Notes: generated from the letters alone by a model not told the origin. A stretch of 64,000 nucleotides of DNA from Bdellovibrionales bacterium (GCA_019637855.1 JAHBUX010000005.1:1-64000); one strand, 5' to 3'; shown: positions 19,363 to 28,435, numbered from the stretch's first letter. Made by a program: numbers and translations.

Positions 19363-19414
19363 GTTGACGCTCCTTGCCTCTAGATTGAAAGAACATTCTA
19401 ACGTAGGATAAGAT

Positions 19415-20785
19415 GTGCAAAACCAAATGGAACCCAATCCCAAAATTGTTAGTGCGAAGAAGGCGAATTTTCGCAATTTAACCCTCATCCAATCTACTGT
19501 CATTCCAGTTTTGATTCTAACCTCGCTGGTTATGGGCGCGCTATTGCTATCGCAATCGCTAAGAAGTTTTTCTAAACTAGAACAGCTTTATGAAAGCCAG
19601 ATCGATCTTTTGCAAAAAGCATTCACGCAAAACATAGCTCAGGATGTGCTTTTGGGACAGTTTGGTGAGGTCCACCGACGATGTTCCGAATTTTCTCAGT
19701 CCACACTCGTAGAATCGGTCTTTGTTCGTACACAAAATGGAGAAACGATCTGCGAACGCACGACCTCTGAGGAGAAACCGTGGCGAAAAAAACTCACGTC
19801 AGCGGTCTTCTTTTCAGCGGATCATAGTGCTAAAGCCGCGGATATCGAAGTGGCCTACGATCTTAAGGAACTTGCCGTGGAACGACGGCAAACATTGATC
19901 TTTTATGGGGCCCTGATGATTTTAGTCATAGTATCGAACCTCTTAATTTTTCTGCTACTTAGGCTATGGATTGTTCAGCCTCTTTCCAAAGTACGAACTG
20001 CGTTGACCGCAATGGGTACAGAGGAACTTGTTCAGGATTTGCGCGTTCAATCTTTTCAAGTGCGAGAGTTAGAAAGCCTTCGCTTAAGCTTGATGGAAAT
20101 GGCCAGCCGCCTTTCGCTATTCCAACGTCAAGAATTAGAAATCGAGTCACGCTTAATCACTGCTCAGATTGCACAGCAGGTGGCCCATGATATCCGCTCG
20201 CCTCTTTCGGCACTCAACCTTGTGGCCGGCATCCTACAGCGCAAAGGACTTTCCGAAGCAGACGTGTTGACGAGCGCAGTTCAACGAGTTCAAGAAGTCG
20301 CCGAAGAAGTACTGGCTTCGACTCGCGAAGTCGCAGGAATTGCTAGGCCTAATTCAGTTACGAAAGTCGTCGAGGATTTAACTGACACAGTAAAACGGTC
20401 TGCAAGCCGATTCGGCTTTGGAAAAGTGCAAATGGATGTAGGTTCCTTGTCATCCGGGCTAGTAGAATTAAATCATATTCAACTATGCCGCTTAGTGGAC
20501 AATCTGCTGCAAAACTCCTTCGAAGCCAAGAGTCAAACAGTCACAGTAAGCTGCAGTTGTGAAAATGAACAATTTCTCCTACGGCTTCGAGACGACGGCC
20601 AGGGGATGCCTCCTGATCTGGTGAACAAACTTGGTCACAGCCAGGTCACTCAGGGAAAGACGAACGGAACAGGCCTCGGTCTGATTGGCGCTTTTCGTCG
20701 CATTCAGGAGTGGCATGGCAAGATCCAAATCACCTCATCACCCGGGCAAGGTACAGAAATCAAAATTACTCTGCCGCTGAAATAG
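19415..20785 (+). CDS. Membrane sensor histidine kinase
   Basis: A GTG start follows AGGA at a six-base spacing; an ATG four codons later is the alternative. The 456-residue protein has a transmembrane helix near residues 28-48, an extracytoplasmic sensor of about 110 residues, and a second helix (about 160-183). A linker follows, then the phosphoacceptor helix with HDIRSP (His258). The ATPase domain shows the N-box LVDNLLQNSFEA, G1 DDGQGMP and G2 GTGLGL. No receiver or response-regulator gene is adjacent, so the partner is elsewhere. It is divergent from the esterase-like gene across a 52-bp gap, which suggests shared control. Within the AT-richer islet, it could sense the peptide product or the binding-protein ligand; this is inference. 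Confidence 0.88.
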   Translation: MQNQMEPNPKIVSAKKANFRNLTLIQSTVIPVLILTSLVMGALLLSQSLRSFSKLEQLYESQIDLLQKAFTQNIAQDVLLGQFGEVHRRCSEFSQSTLVESVFVRTQNGETICERTTSEEKPWRKKLTSAVFFSADHSAKAADIEVAYDLKELAVERRQTLIFYGALMILVIVSNLLIFLLLRLWIVQPLSKVRTALTAMGTEELVQDLRVQSFQVRELESLRLSLMEMASRLSLFQRQELEIESRLITAQIAQQVAHDIRSPLSALNLVAGILQRKGLSEADVLTSAVQRVQEVAEEVLASTREVAGIARPNSVTKVVEDLTDTVKRSASRFGFGKVQMDVGSLSSGLVELNHIQLCRLVDNLLQNSFEAKSQTVTVSCSCENEQFLLRLRDDGQGMPPDLVNKLGHSQVTQGKTNGTGLGLIGAFRRIQEWHGKIQITSSPGQGTEIKITLPLK

Positions 20786-20806
20786 CTCAGGCGCCGCCGG
20801 CTCCCG

Positions 20807-21661
20807 TTAGCGGGAGTTCAGATTCAACTGCGGATGTGCAAGAATAAACGCCCGCACCGCCGCCAGCTCTTCTGGAGCCGCACCGGCGCTGTTTTGGCGA
20901 TCGGACTTCTTCCATCGCTCAAGCCACGCGGCGCCTAGCGGGTGTTCAAGCTCCGCTAAAAGCGTCGCTGCTTGGGTGGTCTCATCCTTAGCACCTGTCG
21001 CTGTTCCAGTGCCGACGAAAAAACCGGCAAGGAACATAGCGACCCGAATCGGAGTAGCACGGCTGTAAGTCAGAAGAAGCGCTCCTTCATCCTCAGAACT
21101 CACACAGGCACGGTGAACTCGTTTAAAGGCCTGCGCCGTCCACATATCCATGTTCTTGGCTGACGAATAAGGATCATAAAAAACCAAATGCGCTCTGGTC
21201 TCCTCGCGCTCAATCAATTCCAAAAAATCACCGTGCCGCAACTCCCATACAATACCGTCGCCCTGCCAACGACCAGTCGCAAGAATCGACCGCACCGCAG
21301 ACTCGTAGCCTTTAAAGTGAGCAAAGTGATGAGAGTTGTCCAAAGCAAACTGCAATAAGCTAAGGTCACGTTCAAAGCTAACCAACCGCAAAGGCCGGCG
21401 CTGAGGCAAAGTACGAGCACAATGAAGAGCTGCCAAAGCATTCGCTCCCGCACCTAAACCTACATCAAAAACAACCAGCTCGCGCTCCACACACAGGCTC
21501 AAACGTTTCGCTAGCTTGGACTGCTCAATATAAAGCGAATTGGCCTCAACCCAAGGTCCAACGGGATTGTGCATGATCTCCATGGTAGCGTTGTCGCGGA
21601 TCGAGAGAACACCCATACGCGTGGTGACGATTTCAAAATCATAAGACTTCACTTCACCCAT
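20807..21661 (-). CDS. MnmD-like SAM-dependent methyltransferase (MnmC N-terminal domain type)
   Basis: The 284-residue protein shows the SAM-binding loop VFDVGLGAGANALAAL (about residues 63-78) and the family phrase FYDPYSSAKNMDMWT near residue 160. The latter corresponds to the DAFSPxKNPEMW segment of MnmD/MnmC, which methylates 5-aminomethyl-2-thiouridine at the tRNA wobble base. The N-terminal phrase MHNPVGPWVEANSLYI also fits the substrate side of that family. The FAD oxidase half of bifunctional MnmC is absent. The C-terminal 60 residues are variable. The start overlaps the end of the upstream SWIM/J-domain gene by 8 bp, so the two are co-translated. The exact substrate is inferred. Confidence 0.75.
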   Translation of the reverse strand: MGEVKSYDFEIVTTRMGVLSIRDNATMEIMHNPVGPWVEANSLYIEQSKLAKRLSLCVERELVVFDVGLGAGANALAALHCARTLPQRRPLRLVSFERDLSLLQFALDNSHHFAHFKGYESAVRSILATGRWQGDGIVWELRHGDFLELIEREETRAHLVFYDPYSSAKNMDMWTAQAFKRVHRACVSSEDEGALLLTYSRATPIRVAMFLAGFFVGTGTATGAKDETTQAATLLAELEHPLGAAWLERWKKSDRQNSAGAAPEELAAVRAFILAHPQLNLNSR

Positions 21662-22292
21662 TCAAATAGTCTCGCAAGACCTCAAAATTATCGGTTAAAG
21701 CGATAATCTCGTCATGAGTGCCGCCCTTGTCAGGATGGAATACCCGCGCCAGCAATCTTCTGGCATTTTGCAACTCCCCCATCTCGGGTGGATCAAGAGG
21801 AAAACCATTGCCGCGAAAATATCGAAGTGCTTCTTGCACCGGCTCCGGAAAGGAAACCTGCGGGATCGAGTCCGCCTTCTTCTTTTCTCGCCGCATCTCT
21901 TTGGCGCGCGCCTTTTGCTTTTCGTACTGCTGCTTTTTAAATTCGTTGCGCATTTTGCTGGCCGCGGACGGTACCACATCGACTTTGTTCACCGAAGTCT
22001 TGCCGACAATAAAATCCGACTCTTTGCCTTCAAGCTTCAGCAAAACGGCCCATAAGTGTTTGCACAAGATTCCCTTGCGCGACGGCGGGCAGGAGCACTC
22101 GGCGGTGAACGACGGACTCGCCACATCCTCAGCCGTCAAAGTGACCTTACATGCGGTGGAACCTTTGATAAAGGCACGTACGTGAGTGTCGGACTCACTG
22201 GAAATCCCCACCACATCCTTCGCGGCGAGGGCACTGCCTTTATTGCGTTCTTCGGGCCGGAAAGCATCAGCAAGACTTTGTTCTATAGACAT
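21654..22292 (-). CDS. SWIM zinc-finger protein with C-terminal J-like domain
   Basis: The 212-residue protein has a SWIM finger, CSCPP...GILCKH (Cys66, Cys68, Cys77, His79), a nucleic-acid or protein-binding module. A very basic linker follows (about residues 110-142, KKQQYEKQKARAKEMRREKKK). The C-terminal 60 residues hold a J-domain-like helix hairpin, with the HPD tripeptide at 186-188 in ARVFHPDKGGTHDE. HPD is the residue set by which DnaJ proteins stimulate Hsp70 ATPase. The fusion suggests recruitment of DnaK to a nucleic-acid or ribonucleoprotein target. It overlaps the tRNA methyltransferase-like gene by 8 bp, so a tRNA or ribosome link is plausible. The J-domain is short and would benefit from a profile check. 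Confidence 0.7.
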   Translation of the reverse strand: MSIEQSLADAFRPEERNKGSALAAKDVVGISSESDTHVRAFIKGSTACKVTLTAEDVASPSFTAECSCPPSRKGILCKHLWAVLLKLEGKESDFIVGKTSVNKVDVVPSAASKMRNEFKKQQYEKQKARAKEMRREKKKADSIPQVSFPEPVQEALRYFRGNGFPLDPPEMGELQNARRLLARVFHPDKGGTHDEIIALTDNFEVLRDYLNG

Positions 22293-22425
22293 AAAAGTGC
22301 CCTACTTTGCCAGGCCGAAGCGTATAAAAGCAACAGCGATTCCATGACTCCGCATAGTTATTGACCACGCCTGTAGCCTAGATAAGAGTTGATTAGAGAA
22401 AGCCTTCTTTCAGACGGGATTCAAC

Positions 22426-23304
22426 GTGGAACTATCCGTACGTAATGTCAGTAGCGCCGAGAAAACAGCCATTATGGATTTTGCGCGCGAAAACCCATGG
22501 TCGCCCAGCTACCCTGCCGCCACATTGAAACGTTTTCTCTCAGAATTGGTCAGTAGCAATCAGCTTATCTTCGATGTCTTTCGGGGTGACGAGCGCGTGG
22601 CCTCCGCAGTCCTCCTGGACAAAGTGAACAACCCGGACAACGACGCCTGTTTAGAAGTTTTAGGTGTTCGGGCTGGTATTGAAGCACGCCCATTGATTCT
22701 ACAAATCATCGATCTCGCCAAAGAACGCCTGCCCGATCGTCGTTCAGGAATTCAGTACACCCGTGCCGAATCTTCCCCTCTCACCGAGATTGATCTGATC
22801 ACAAAAGAGTTCGTTCTCAATTTCTCGACCTTCACCATGGAAAACAATGATCTCAAGGAAGAGCCGCTTTCCACGGACGACAAAATATTGCTGGCCACCA
22901 AAGCGGACGGCGATTTGATCTATCGTCTTCTTTGCGAATCCTTCGTCAGCAATCTGGACACAAGTATCCCCGATCCCGAAGTATGGAAAGCCTCATTTTT
23001 GACGTCGAGCAAATCGCATTATTTCTTATCACGCCAAGGCCTCACGACCGTGGGCTTCGCCCATCTCGTCGAAATCGAGGATGCCGATGAATGTGAAGTG
23101 CGAACAATCGGCGTGCTTCCTGAATTTCGCAATCTCGGCTTCGGATATGCTTTGCTCAAGCATTGCCTTAACGAGGCCTCAAGCCTAGGCCATAAAAAAT
23201 GTCATCTTTCCGTGGCGGTACAAAACGAAAAGGCGCTCGATCTATACACACGCGCCGGCTTCAAGGTGATCAGCAAATACAAGTGCTTTCGCTATTCAAG
23301 ATAG
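22426..23304 (+). CDS. GNAT family N-acetyltransferase
   Basis: Translation starts at a GTG with GGGA upstream. The C-terminal half (about residues 150-292) is a GNAT domain: strand TVGFAHLVEIEDADECEV, then the acetyl-CoA loop in LPEFRNLGFGYALLKH (R/Q-x-x-G-x-G/A-type), and the closing NEKALDLYTRAGFKV. The N-terminal half (residues 1 to about 130) looks like a second, degenerate GNAT-like fold, as in double-GNAT proteins of the MshD type, but it lacks a clear CoA loop. The substrate cannot be told; amines on antibiotics, peptides or ribosomal proteins are common. It stands alone, divergent from the SWIM/J-domain gene over 133 bp in which I see no clear promoter. Confidence 0.85.
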   Translation: MELSVRNVSSAEKTAIMDFARENPWSPSYPAATLKRFLSELVSSNQLIFDVFRGDERVASAVLLDKVNNPDNDACLEVLGVRAGIEARPLILQIIDLAKERLPDRRSGIQYTRAESSPLTEIDLITKEFVLNFSTFTMENNDLKEEPLSTDDKILLATKADGDLIYRLLCESFVSNLDTSIPDPEVWKASFLTSSKSHYFLSRQGLTTVGFAHLVEIEDADECEVRTIGVLPEFRNLGFGYALLKHCLNEASSLGHKKCHLSVAVQNEKALDLYTRAGFKVISKYKCFRYSR

Positions 23305-23372
23305 CCGAGATCCAAGCGTTGAAATTATTTCTGTGATGGACACATTCGCCTTGATGGTAAGACAGGGCATAC

Positions 23373-23939
23373 ATGTCGAATTCGAAAATGTTTTTTTCAA
23401 CCCTGCTCATACTGGGGTTATCGATCTCTCCTGCCACATTCGGCAACGAAGTCCAACCGGACTCGAGCTTCATGACAACCTGTGCGCAAGCCTTGAGCAA
23501 AGGCATGCAATTTCTCTCTTCTAAACGACATGGCCCCGTCGCTCTCCTCTTCGGTATCAATCGTCAGCATCAGCTACGGCCGATACGCGAGCATCTGCAA
23601 AGCCAATTGGATCGCCCGTTAATCGCGTGGGCGCAGTTCGCGCGCTATGGTCTTATCGTTGATCGGCCCGATATCATGTTCACAGACAAATTCCTGTTGG
23701 CGCTGGAAAGAGCCGTTCAACGAAATTCCGGAAGTGAGCCATTTATTCATTTTGTATTGGATGGCATCGACCTAAAAGAAGTCTGGTCGTCATACCAATA
23801 TCATTTTACCAGCCGTGAAATTCAGTTGCTGTTTGAGCACCCACATTACCTCAAGTATACGCGCTGGTACTTGAACGGCGCTGAAGTCGACGGCGCCGCC
23901 CTTCTCAAACCGTTTAGTGCCCGCGAATCAAAAAAATAA
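23373..23939 (+). CDS. Exported protein of unknown function
   Basis: The 188-residue protein opens with a Sec signal peptide (cleavage near ISPATFG, residue 24) after an AGGG site. The mature part is rich in aromatic residues and basic clusters. It has one Cys and several short helix-like stretches (FTDKFLLALERAVQR, LKEVWSSYQYHF, FTSREIQLLFEHPHYLKYTRWYLNG shown in part). I recognise no family. The C-terminal layout resembles small compact effector domains, but this is an impression only. Its last 26 bp overlap a small membrane-protein gene on the other strand. The upstream gene is 68 bp away on the same strand, without clear coupling. Confidence 0.6.
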   Translation: MSNSKMFFSTLLILGLSISPATFGNEVQPDSSFMTTCAQALSKGMQFLSSKRHGPVALLFGINRQHQLRPIREHLQSQLDRPLIAWAQFARYGLIVDRPDIMFTDKFLLALERAVQRNSGSEPFIHFVLDGIDLKEVWSSYQYHFTSREIQLLFEHPHYLKYTRWYLNGAEVDGAALLKPFSARESKK

Positions 23940-24042
23940 TTAATAAAATAGATGCTGGAACGCCCATCATCCAGGCAATCAGATAACCGATTTTACCGTT
24001 TTGATTGTTGATACGTTCCAAGACAGACAGTTTTTCGTTCAT
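23914..24042 (-). CDS. 42-residue single-span membrane protein
   Basis: An AAAGGAG ribosome-binding site precedes the ATG at 24042 by six bases. The peptide has a charged N-terminal helix (MNEKLSVLERINNQNGKIGY), one membrane span (LIAWMMGVPASILLIIFLI) and ends RGH. The pattern of a polar helix, a single span and a short basic tail is that of small regulatory or assembly membrane proteins. It overlaps the convergent exported-protein gene by 26 bp and sits 120 bp past the end of the hybrid kinase gene. No name can be given. The RBS and the uninterrupted hydrophobic span are the evidence that it is real. Confidence 0.65.
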   Translation of the reverse strand: MNEKLSVLERINNQNGKIGYLIAWMMGVPASILLIIFLIRGH

Positions 24043-24165
24043 AACGAACTCCTTTCGTTGCCCATTATGAACGCAACCTACGTGCCTGAAGTCCGCTGCA
24101 TTTCATCCAGTCCTGACTCTTCTTTCGCACCTAAATTGCCCCAACCAAGTCCCGTAAGCGGACGG

Positions 24166-26196
24166 CTAGGCGGCGCAGTGCTGTTGAATCATGGCGATCA
24201 GATCCGAACGTCGATAGGGTTTGCAGAGAAAGTCATCACAGCCGACCAAAAGACATTTTTCTAGGTCTTCCTTCATCGCATGCGCTGTAATTCCAATGAT
24301 TGGTACTTTAAATCCCTCTTCCCGCAACTGCGCAGTTGCGGTGTAGCCGTCCATCACGGGCATTTGCATATCCATCAAAACCAAATCATAAACTTTATGT
24401 TTCAGCTCATGAATGGCCGCAAGACCATGCCCCACCATTTCCACCTTGGCTCCCTCTTTGGTCAGATACTGCTCAGCCAGCAGCTGATTGTCGAGCGAGT
24501 CTTCAACTAGCAAGATGCGCTTTCCCTGCAGCGACTGCACGGATCTATCGGCCACAACCGTAAGGGACGAGCGCTTTGTCACCACCCGACGCTGCTCCAA
24601 AGCGGCATCGGCAATGCGAATACTGACCACGAACGTGCTTCCCCTCCCCGGCTGACTCTCCTCGAGCACCACGTCGCCGCCCAGTAAGCGAGCCAGGCGT
24701 CGCGACAGAATCAAGCCCAGGCCCGTACCACCGAACTGCTTGCGGATGGAAAGGTCCACTTGTGAAAATGGTTGGAACAGCTTATCGCGGTTCTCCGCTG
24801 CCACTCCTACGCCGGTATCGCGAATGCGGCAATGCAATCGCCCGTCGTCAGTCGTAAAACTCACATGCACTTCACCTTGATTGGTAAATTTGACCGCGTT
24901 GCCAATCAGGTTCAGTAGGATCTGCTTGTAGCGCGTAGGGTCGGTAACGATCAAATCAGGTATGGGAGGAGATTCAATGTGTAGCTCGATCCCCTTTTCC
25001 GACGAGCGTAAACTCATCACGGCTTCAACGTCTTTTAGGATCTGCTGAATCGAGCAATAGGCCTTTTCGATCTCAAGCTTTCCAGCCTCAACCTTTGAGA
25101 TATCCAAAATGTCGTTGATAATCGTAGCCAAACCAGTACCTGTACGTTCGATGATTCCGACGAAGCGCTGCCGGTCACGGCGCGAAAGCGACTCGTCCTT
25201 GAGCAGGTCTACAAATCCTAAAATTGCGTTCAAAGGAGTGCGGATCTCGTGACTCATATTCGCCAAAAACAAACTTTTGATACGATTCGCCCCCTCAGCC
25301 TCTTTCTTCTCGCTACTTAAGTCTTTGAGATCCGCGGCCATACGGTTGAGCGTTCTGGCTAACTGGCCAAGTTCATCATCTGAACGCACTGGCACCGTTT
25401 TAGAAAAGTCGCCCGCCCCGACGCCAGCCGCGAAAGCATGCAGTTCATTGAGTGAATTTTTAAGGCCGCGACTGAAAGCAATGGTCAAAAGCAACCCGGT
25501 GCTTTCAACCGTGGCTACCGCAATCACCAATAGGATCATTAGCGTTTGCTCGAGCCAACGCGAGCCCTCTCCCAACGTGGATGAAAATTTGTTTTCCTGA
25601 ATGGTCAACTCGCGATCGATCAGATAGATGCGCTCTAAAATCTTGACGATCTCTATCGTCTGCTTGCGACCCTCCGTCCCTTCAATCAGTCTTTTAAGCT
25701 CTTGCGAAACCTGCACAAGTTGAAGCATCAGATTGTCGGCGGCCTCCCAAGCCTCGATCGCGCGCTTAATGTAGTCAACCTCATGGAATCTGCGCATCAG
25801 GTCGACCATTGGCTGGATATCGTGAGGATGAACACCACCTTCTAGAAAGCCGTTCGTCACCACGCGCATGTCCATTGCGTCCTTCTTCATCTCAAGCCGA
25901 GCTTTATGATCGCCCAAGGGGACACTCAAATGCTCATGAAAAGCGTCATAATGCTTTTTCTCTTTGGTCCATGCGTAGTTTTGCAGTTCAAGTACGGCGG
26001 CCTTTTGCGCCTTGGACCAGCTACCTTCACCGCCCACAAAGGCTCTGAGCGACGACAAAGTGCGCATGGCAAAAAGAAGGGTGAAGAGCTCAATGGCAAT
26101 CAGAAACGCCATCACACCGACAACGACATACAGTTTTTTTGAAACAGAAAGGTTACGCCAGAAAGATTTTGGTTTTACAGCCGCCGAGAAGTCCAT
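24166..26196 (-). CDS. Membrane hybrid histidine kinase with C-terminal receiver
   Basis: The 676-residue protein has two membrane helices (about residues 20-45 and 210-240) flanking a helical periplasmic sensor. A HAMP-like linker follows, then HisKA with [13 protein letters not shown] (His near residue 313). The ATPase domain has N-box NLIGNAVKFT, G1 DTGVGV and G2 GTGLGL. The C-terminal receiver has phospho-Asp in VLMDMQMPVMDG (near residue 607) and KPY. Both phosphorelay sites look intact, so it can autophosphorylate and pass phosphate to its receiver, then on to an Hpt protein. It is the last gene of a five-gene leftward unit, 8 bp after the second hybrid kinase; the Hpt protein needed for such a relay is encoded two genes upstream. 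Confidence 0.92.
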   Translation of the reverse strand: MDFSAAVKPKSFWRNLSVSKKLYVVVGVMAFLIAIELFTLLFAMRTLSSLRAFVGGEGSWSKAQKAAVLELQNYAWTKEKKHYDAFHEHLSVPLGDHKARLEMKKDAMDMRVVTNGFLEGGVHPHDIQPMVDLMRRFHEVDYIKRAIEAWEAADNLMLQLVQVSQELKRLIEGTEGRKQTIEIVKILERIYLIDRELTIQENKFSSTLGEGSRWLEQTLMILLVIAVATVESTGLLLTIAFSRGLKNSLNELHAFAAGVGAGDFSKTVPVRSDDELGQLARTLNRMAADLKDLSSEKKEAEGANRIKSLFLANMSHEIRTPLNAILGFVDLLKDESLSRRDRQRFVGIIERTGTGLATIINDILDISKVEAGKLEIEKAYCSIQQILKDVEAVMSLRSSEKGIELHIESPPIPDLIVTDPTRYKQILLNLIGNAVKFTNQGEVHVSFTTDDGRLHCRIRDTGVGVAAENRDKLFQPFSQVDLSIRKQFGGTGLGLILSRRLARLLGGDVVLEESQPGRGSTFVVSIRIADAALEQRRVVTKRSSLTVVADRSVQSLQGKRILLVEDSLDNQLLAEQYLTKEGAKVEMVGHGLAAIHELKHKVYDLVLMDMQMPVMDGYTATAQLREEGFKVPIIGITAHAMKEDLEKCLLVGCDDFLCKPYRRSDLIAMIQQHCAA

Positions 26197-26204
26197 GTTT
26201 TCTC

Positions 26205-28115
26205 CTATGCGATTTTGACCTCATAAAAAGAGTCCGACGTCATACAGCCCACGACTGCCGCCAAAAGCTCCTTCTTGCGAGCCGGTTTAGCCAGATAACC
26301 CGCGAAACCACAGCGTTTGGCCTCGGCAATGTTTTCGGGAAAGGCATTGGCGGAAAAGCCTAAAATCTTACAGCTCTGTCCTCCCGGGATCTTGCGTAGA
26401 CGGCGGGCCGTTTCATAGCCATCCATGCGCGGCATTTGAATATCCATCAATACTAGGTCAAAATTTTTGGCCGCCGCCAACGTCAAAGCATCTTGCCCGC
26501 TGTGAGCAAAGGTCAAATGGTGCGCTTCGCTCGCCATAAAAGCCGCGACCAGGTCACGATTTTCACCATCATCGTCGACAACCAGTATGTGCAGCGGCTG
26601 CATCACCGCAATGACATCTTCAACACTCCCGGAAGTCGGCGGGCTCTTCCGTACCAAGGCCACATAACGCCTTGGTGAGAATGGCTTATAGATATAACTG
26701 TCGACGCCCAAACGTGCGCACTCGGGGATATCGTTTTTGCGATGCAAGGCGGGTAGCAAAACTGTGATCCTTGAGCGCGGAAACTCAAAGTCCTCGCGGC
26801 TCAAAAGCTGCAAAATACCGAGATCGTAACTTTGCATATCGATAATGGCGCGACTGATCGCGCTTCCCGGGCGCAAGCGTTCTAGAGCCTGCTCAGCGGA
26901 TCCGGTCCACTCCGCTCGTGCACCGAGACGTCTTAGTTGGTGAGCCATCGTTTGGCCCTCAAGTTCGCCAGAAGTCACGATCAGAATATTTTCACCTGAC
27001 AACTCGCCCACTGCAGCCGCATCCAAAGTGGCCGAGGGCTTGAATTTCAAGACCACCGCGACCGTCGTACCGCTTCCCTTAAGCGACTGCATCTGCACAT
27101 CACCCTGATAGTGCGAAGCGATCGCTTTGACCAAGGACAAACCCAGGCCGCCTCCACCATAGCGGCGCTCCAGTCCGGCCTCACTTTGGTGGAAATACTG
27201 AAACACGTTTTTAAGCTCGGCGGAATCGATGCCGATACCGGTGTCGCTCACACTCAGACGCAAGGTGGCCGGCGAATGAGGTGTAGTTTCCATCCGCAGT
27301 TGCACTTGTCCGCTATGGGTGAACTTCACGGCATTGTTGATGAGATTTAAAAACACCTGGCGGAAACGCAGCTTGTCCCCCACGCACAGTGACGGCACGT
27401 TCTCACCGAGGAAATAGTCGAACTTCAAACGCTTCGAGCGGCACAAGACACCCGCGATGTTACACACCTCCATAAACACTTCGGTCGGATCGAATTCGCT
27501 CTCGACACATAGGAGGCCGCGCGTTTCTTGACGGCTAAGATCCAGCAAGTTGTTCAGCAAGCTCAGCAGGTGATCACCTGCATTCGCAAACGTACTCACC
27601 AATTTTTCTTGTTGCGGCGATAGCGGGGTGTCGGCCAGAAGATCGGCACTACCAATAATCAGATTCAGAGGAGTGCGAATCTCATGACTCATATTGGCCA
27701 AGAAGGTAGTCTTGGCTCTGGTGGCGCGATGAGCTTCGGCACGAATCGCCGCACGTTCACTCACATAGGCCAACAGACGCTTCAACGGCACCGGGCGCGA
27801 AAAGACCAAACAGTCGTCCGCACCCGCCTTAAGCGCGGCTGTCTCGCGCTCAATCCTCTCTGTTTCATATACGGCGATGATCGGCGTACTTCCCGCCGCT
27901 TTACGAACACGCGCCAGATCGGAAAGCGTGTCTTCGTCAGCCGACTCCATTTGCAAAAAGATGCAGCCATAGATGCCCTCCTGCAAACTCTCAAGAGCTT
28001 CACCAAGAGTGGATCGGCAATCCATGTCCTCTTCGCTGGCCAAGCCACCGCCGAGGATCTCTCCACGCAGCTGGGCTACACGCGCCAGATGCCGGTCGAC
28101 TATTAAAATCTTCAT
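26205..28115 (-). CDS. Soluble hybrid kinase: pseudo-receiver, HisKA, ATPase, two receivers
   Basis: Five modules run in the 636 residues. An N-terminal receiver fold (1 to about 120) has Gln55 where the phospho-Asp belongs (CIFLQMES) and lacks the normal Lys-Pro end. HisKA has [13 protein letters not shown] (His near residue 142). The ATPase domain has [16 protein letters not shown] and GGLGLSL. A second receiver (about 370-490) keeps an Asp in AIIDMQS but is otherwise weak. The third receiver is canonical, with [12 protein letters not shown]. There is no membrane segment. The N-terminal module is probably a docking or sensing pseudo-receiver, while the last receiver feeds a relay. The start overlaps the stop of the Hpt gene by 4 bp (ATGA), so kinase and Hpt are made together. 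Confidence 0.9.
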   Translation of the reverse strand: MKILIVDRHLARVAQLRGEILGGGLASEEDMDCRSTLGEALESLQEGIYGCIFLQMESADEDTLSDLARVRKAAGSTPIIAVYETERIERETAALKAGADDCLVFSRPVPLKRLLAYVSERAAIRAEAHRATRAKTTFLANMSHEIRTPLNLIIGSADLLADTPLSPQQEKLVSTFANAGDHLLSLLNNLLDLSRQETRGLLCVESEFDPTEVFMEVCNIAGVLCRSKRLKFDYFLGENVPSLCVGDKLRFRQVFLNLINNAVKFTHSGQVQLRMETTPHSPATLRLSVSDTGIGIDSAELKNVFQYFHQSEAGLERRYGGGGLGLSLVKAIASHYQGDVQMQSLKGSGTTVAVVLKFKPSATLDAAAVGELSGENILIVTSGELEGQTMAHQLRRLGARAEWTGSAEQALERLRPGSAISRAIIDMQSYDLGILQLLSREDFEFPRSRITVLLPALHRKNDIPECARLGVDSYIYKPFSPRRYVALVRKSPPTSGSVEDVIAVMQPLHILVVDDDGENRDLVAAFMASEAHHLTFAHSGQDALTLAAAKNFDLVLMDIQMPRMDGYETARRLRKIPGGQSCKILGFSANAFPENIAEAKRCGFAGYLAKPARKKELLAAVVGCMTSDSFYEVKIA

Positions 28116-28435
28116 AAGTGAGCCCGCAGGTGAGCCGCCAATTGACCGAGTTGGTCAATCCAGCTTCGGATCTGATCTGCGGCTTGGTTTTTAGCGCTTT
28201 CTTCTAAATAGCGACCAATCTCAGAGACGGCAGGAAAGCCATAGCCGAGGCCAGTGCCTTTCAACCGATGCCCCACATGTTGTATGCCCTGAAAGTCGCT
28301 GTCCCTCAGCAAAGCGTTGAGCTCTGTGATCTCTGCCTCTCTGCGATCGATAAAGCCAGGAATCAAGTGCATCAACTCCTCAGGTACATCGCGGAACGGA
28401 TTGTCGGTCAAATACACTGCGGCTTTCATACCCAT
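28112..28435 (-). CDS. Histidine phosphotransfer (Hpt) protein
   Basis: The 107-residue protein is an Hpt four-helix bundle of normal length. The phosphoacceptor helix is [15 protein letters not shown], with His56 in the HRLKG motif. The last helix, [10 protein letters not shown], completes the usual pattern. Hpt proteins shuttle phosphate between receivers of hybrid kinases and a final response regulator. Two start codons are possible, 28435 and 28429; AAGGAG is better spaced for the second. It is directly coupled to the downstream pseudo-receiver hybrid kinase (4-bp overlap) and follows the membrane-anchored receiver gene by 17 bp. Confidence 0.9.
   Translation of the reverse strand: MGMKAAVYLTDNPFRDVPEELMHLIPGFIDRREAEITELNALLRDSDFQGIQHVGHRLKGTGLGYGFPAVSEIGRYLEESAKNQAADQIRSWIDQLGQLAAHLRAHL

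Noticed and set aside
19363-19503. Longer start for the esterase-family gene
   Set aside because: It would overlap the divergent kinase gene by 89 bp; AAGGAG directly precedes the ATG at 19362.
20801-20816. CTCCCG/CGGGAG hairpin as terminator of the sensor kinase
   Set aside because: No T-tract follows in either direction, and the stem runs into the stop codon of the convergent methyltransferase gene.
20786-22425. Possible second attachment site matching the tRNA-Arg 3' end
   Set aside because: I looked at the gaps around 20.8 and 22.3 kb for the tRNA 3' sequence and found only short partial likeness (GACCACGCCTGTAGC near 22351), not a direct repeat.
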